A stretch of DNA of 64,000 nt from the NCBI RefSeq assembly GCF_027744825.2, contig NC_071342.1, positions 24,335,501 to 24,399,500 of the forward strand, written 5' to 3'. A program made the position numbers and the translations under genes. This document shows positions 61,451 to 64,000 of this stretch, piece by piece (within the stretch, counting starts at the first letter, position 1; the number at the start of each line of letters is the position of its first letter). The notes below the pieces were generated by a model. That model searched no databases, was not told the DNA's origin, and saw only the letters and a list, made by a program, of their open reading frames with translations. The DNA is from Synchiropus splendidus (Eukaryota; Chordata; Actinopteri; Syngnathiformes; Callionymidae).

Positions 61451-63220
61451 GCAAGTCTCCTCTTGTTGCCCTCCTCAGGTCTCAGTCCCCGGCTCCTGCT
61501 GCCGGCGAATACTCCACTGATACTGGAATGTCTCGCAGCGCCGAAGCTTTTCCTGACTGATACTCAGTTCTAAACAAAACATTGACAGTCAGTCACTAAT
61601 GTGCTTTGATGTGGGGAAAAAGAACTGTTAATTGGGAAATGAAACAGAAGCGATTGAACCGGCGAACAAAACAGGCTGTGTTGGGGCTGAACCCCGCCGC
61701 CCTCCCCCACGGAGAACGACGCGGTTTCTTTTTTTGGGTGACCGTTGTTTGGCTTCTTGGCTCGACTCCCCGCCCTTGTTTTCTCAGTCCAACTTGTCCC
61801 CATTTGTGGCTGTTTCAGGGAGCAGGCGGGGGGGTCCCCCTGGTGCACGGCTTGGTTTGGACTGCTGTAAACTTTATTACCTGTAATAGGGGTCAGAGGT
61901 CGGGGTGGCATTAGGGGCGCAGTAAAGTTCAAAGGCATTCAGTGGGGCCGGGGTCTCGCTTTGGCTCAGCTGACCCCCAAACGGCCTAAATGGAAGACGA
62001 GGGGATTTCTAGGGGAGCAAAACAATGGAGGCAAATAAGGAGCCGCTCAGGTTTCACGTATCGTCAGCGCTCACTTAGAGCCGCTATTTATTAGACCAGG
62101 GAGTTCAAGGACTGTGCTGCAGAGTCCATCAGGTGCTTCGGAAAAGTCTGTGACATCTGCGATATGTTCACGTAGCAGTGTCCAGGAGCGCCTGAACACA
62201 TGAGCGCGTTTGTCTGTGAAGAAGAAGACGAAGTTACGACTTTGAAATCAACACAGCATGTGGCGGCTCGTCTCGTGGAATCAAAGATGGCGGAGGATGT
62301 TTGCGTCGAGTGTTAAAAGTGCTTTAGCTTGTAGCAACTTTGGGCCCCTCCAGAGACCAAAATGAAAGTCCAGTGCTGGACAGCTCAGAGACGTGAATCT
62401 CGAATTGCTTCAGACGGCTGTGAACACGGATTCGATGTGTGTTCAACATCGCTGGGGGCTACTTCATAATCTGATTTATATCCACTTGAGCTTTGTATTC
62501 ATGCCTTCACAGTAACTGCTATGACCTGCACCAGTGCTTCAAACTGCTGGAGTTAGAACTAGAGGAAGCCAGTGAGTGTGATTATCTACTGTGGATTTAG
62601 TGGAAGTAGGAAGCAATATGAGCCTTTGTAAATGACTCTTTGCAAATCCAGTCTTGGAAAACGTTCCTGGGTGTGATCTGGAAAACACACTTGAGTGGTG
62701 GAAACATGTCATACAGTCAAGAAGCTGCAATGAAGGTCACGTCCAGAGACGTGTCAATCAAGCCCATGATGTGTCCCATAGATGTTTGATCTGTGGACAT
62801 TCACAGTTTGTTTTCCACCTCTCTCCACCTACGTTCAGTGTGTGAACATCATGCGTGCAACTTTTGCACTTCTCAGGTTTGTTTGACCTGAAACAGCCGC
62901 CAGATATGAAAATATCAGAACACAGTTATTGGGGACAAAGGCGCCTCAGCTAGACGTCCCAAAATAGTCCTTCCAGTTGGACGGAGTCCGGGTTTTAAAC
63001 AAAAGTCCTTGTGTGCGTCTCTGTCGGGAAGATCCCTATTAGAGCATGTGGGCGCATTAAAGCCGACCAGGAGCTTACGGAGCCGCGCCGGCTCTGCAGA
63101 CACGGAGCGACTGCCTGTGCGTGCACCCACCAGCAGATGATCCCACTCTGGCCACTGAGTCTTAATTAAAAGCACTAATTGACCACTCCCCCCCCCCCCC
63201 GACTCCGTCTCTGTCCACAG
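61451..63220 (+). other. meis1: meis1 GC-AG intron, 1.77 kb
   Basis: This intron begins GCAAGT and ends CCACAG. The first 110 bases stay open in the exon's frame up to a TGA at 61558-61560. Possible regulatory sequence lies at about 61930-62110 and 62980-63180; the latter ends in a TTAATTAA-containing stretch. A C14-like run immediately precedes the acceptor region. The middle part (62110-62980) shows nothing distinctive. Confidence 0.9.
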
Positions 63221-63310
63221 TAAGTCAAGGAGCGCCCTACAACCCAGATGGCCAGCCCATGGGGGGCTTCGTCATGGACGGCCAGCAGCACATGGGAATC
63301 AGACCACCTG
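63221..63310 (+). CDS. meis1: meis1 coding exon (C-terminal tail after the homeodomain)
   Basis: This 90 bp exon completes a Val codon and reads [20 protein letters not shown] then QQHMGIRPP plus the first base of a Gly codon (phase 1 out). The acceptor is gtctctgtccacag|taagtc, preceded by a run of about 14 C; the donor is cacctg|gtaagg. The sequence belongs to the C-terminal transactivation region of MEIS1. [14 protein letters not shown] is the MEIS1 form, whereas MEIS2 has [17 protein letters not shown]. The remaining C-terminus (in MEIS1 a Met/Gly-rich stretch, or an alternative longer tail) must be encoded beyond position 64000, because no further matching exon is visible after 63310. 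Confidence 0.95.
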
Positions 63311-64000
63311 GTAAGGCTTTCTCTGCCTGTCTGTCCCTTTCTTCCTCTCAGTTCTCCTCCATCCCTCTTCCTCCGTCCGTCATCTTCCCCTCACTTCTCC
63401 ACTGCTCGGCCGGTTCCCCCCTACCAAACGCTAAATAAAACACCGCCGCCTCCATCTTACCGCAACACACGCACACGCACAGCAGAACAGGTGTGGTCAG
63501 TCACATTCCACAAGCATCCACCGCCTCACGCTCAGGCCTCCTCTCTCACGCCATCAGCTCTAATCCCAGAGTTTGTCCTTAAGCTCCTCTCCTCCTCCTC
63601 TATCCCCTGTTTTCTGGGATTCTCTCAAGTCTTTAACTCTTCCTCAAAGTCAGCAGGTTTGGATAAAGTGCCTGGCGACTTAACTCCCTCCCCTCGGCCT
63701 CAGTCCTGCAGCTCACCTCCTCCACTGCTTCTTCACCCTTCACTTCATTACAGATGAAATCAACACTTGCGGGCTTGCTTCAGTAAAACCAACCACACAG
63801 CTGCTAACTCCTGACCATCCTCAGATATCTGGACAGAACCCAAGTTATTTCAGGTTGTCCTTCCGTTTGCTAAGCGTGATGTCGACCTTTCAGCGGTCGT
63901 CGACAGCGTTGCTTCTCAGCTTTGGGACCAGCAGGCAGGCTTCACAAAAAACCCCACTGTTTAATGGTCTTGTTCATCACAGAGCAGTAATAGTTGAATG
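63311..64000 (+). other. meis1: 5' part of the next meis1 intron
   Basis: The donor is gtaagg. The following 690 bases are C/T-rich at first (about 63320-63640) and then ordinary. No exon encoding the expected Met/Gly-rich MEIS1 C-terminus is visible before the window ends. Confidence 0.85.

Overview
The window is almost certainly teleost fish nuclear DNA, and it covers the 3' half of one gene read on the + strand: meis1, a TALE-class homeobox transcription factor. Five short coding exons are recognisable by translation: 6687-6798, 29041-29186, 48013-48089, 61392-61450 and 63221-63310. Joined in order they stay in frame (phases 0/1, 1/0, 0/2, 2/1, 1/1). They encode the acidic/Ser-Gly linker, the whole TALE homeodomain and part of the C-terminal tail. 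Paralogue-diagnostic residues ([42 protein letters not shown]) fit Meis1 rather than Meis2 or Meis3. I cannot decide between the meis1a and meis1b co-orthologues. The 5' exons (Meis/PKNOX PBC-interaction domain) and the last exon(s) lie outside the window.

Everything else, about 99% of the window, is intron. The layout is: end of the upstream intron (1-6686), a 22.2 kb intron (6799-29040), an 18.8 kb intron (29187-48012), a 13.3 kb intron (48090-61391), a 1.8 kb intron (61451-63220) and the start of another (63311-64000). No second protein gene, tRNA, rRNA, CRISPR array or prokaryote-type system is visible. The many ORFs of 60-225 codons look like chance or low-complexity reading frames.

The introns hold a few transposon remnants. 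These are a tRNA-derived SINE near 7.3 kb, the 3' end of a non-LTR retrotransposon on the minus strand near 14.2-14.5 kb, a TGTGGGGACC-type fish repeat near 50.6 kb, and a less certain old repeat near 16.7 kb. There are also many microsatellites and several blocks of dense, non-repetitive, homeodomain-motif-rich sequence that I regard as candidate conserved non-coding enhancers. Those enhancer calls are by eye only, because no alignment could be run. The vertebrate MEIS1 locus is known for intronic enhancers, including intron 8 elements tied to restless legs syndrome in humans, so these blocks are the biologically interesting part.

The most specific unusual observation is a GC-AG intron after the recognition-helix exon (donor AG|GCAAGT at 61451). 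Reading through that donor stays open for 36 codons, so intron retention could give an alternative C-terminus. I found no convincing undescribed system.
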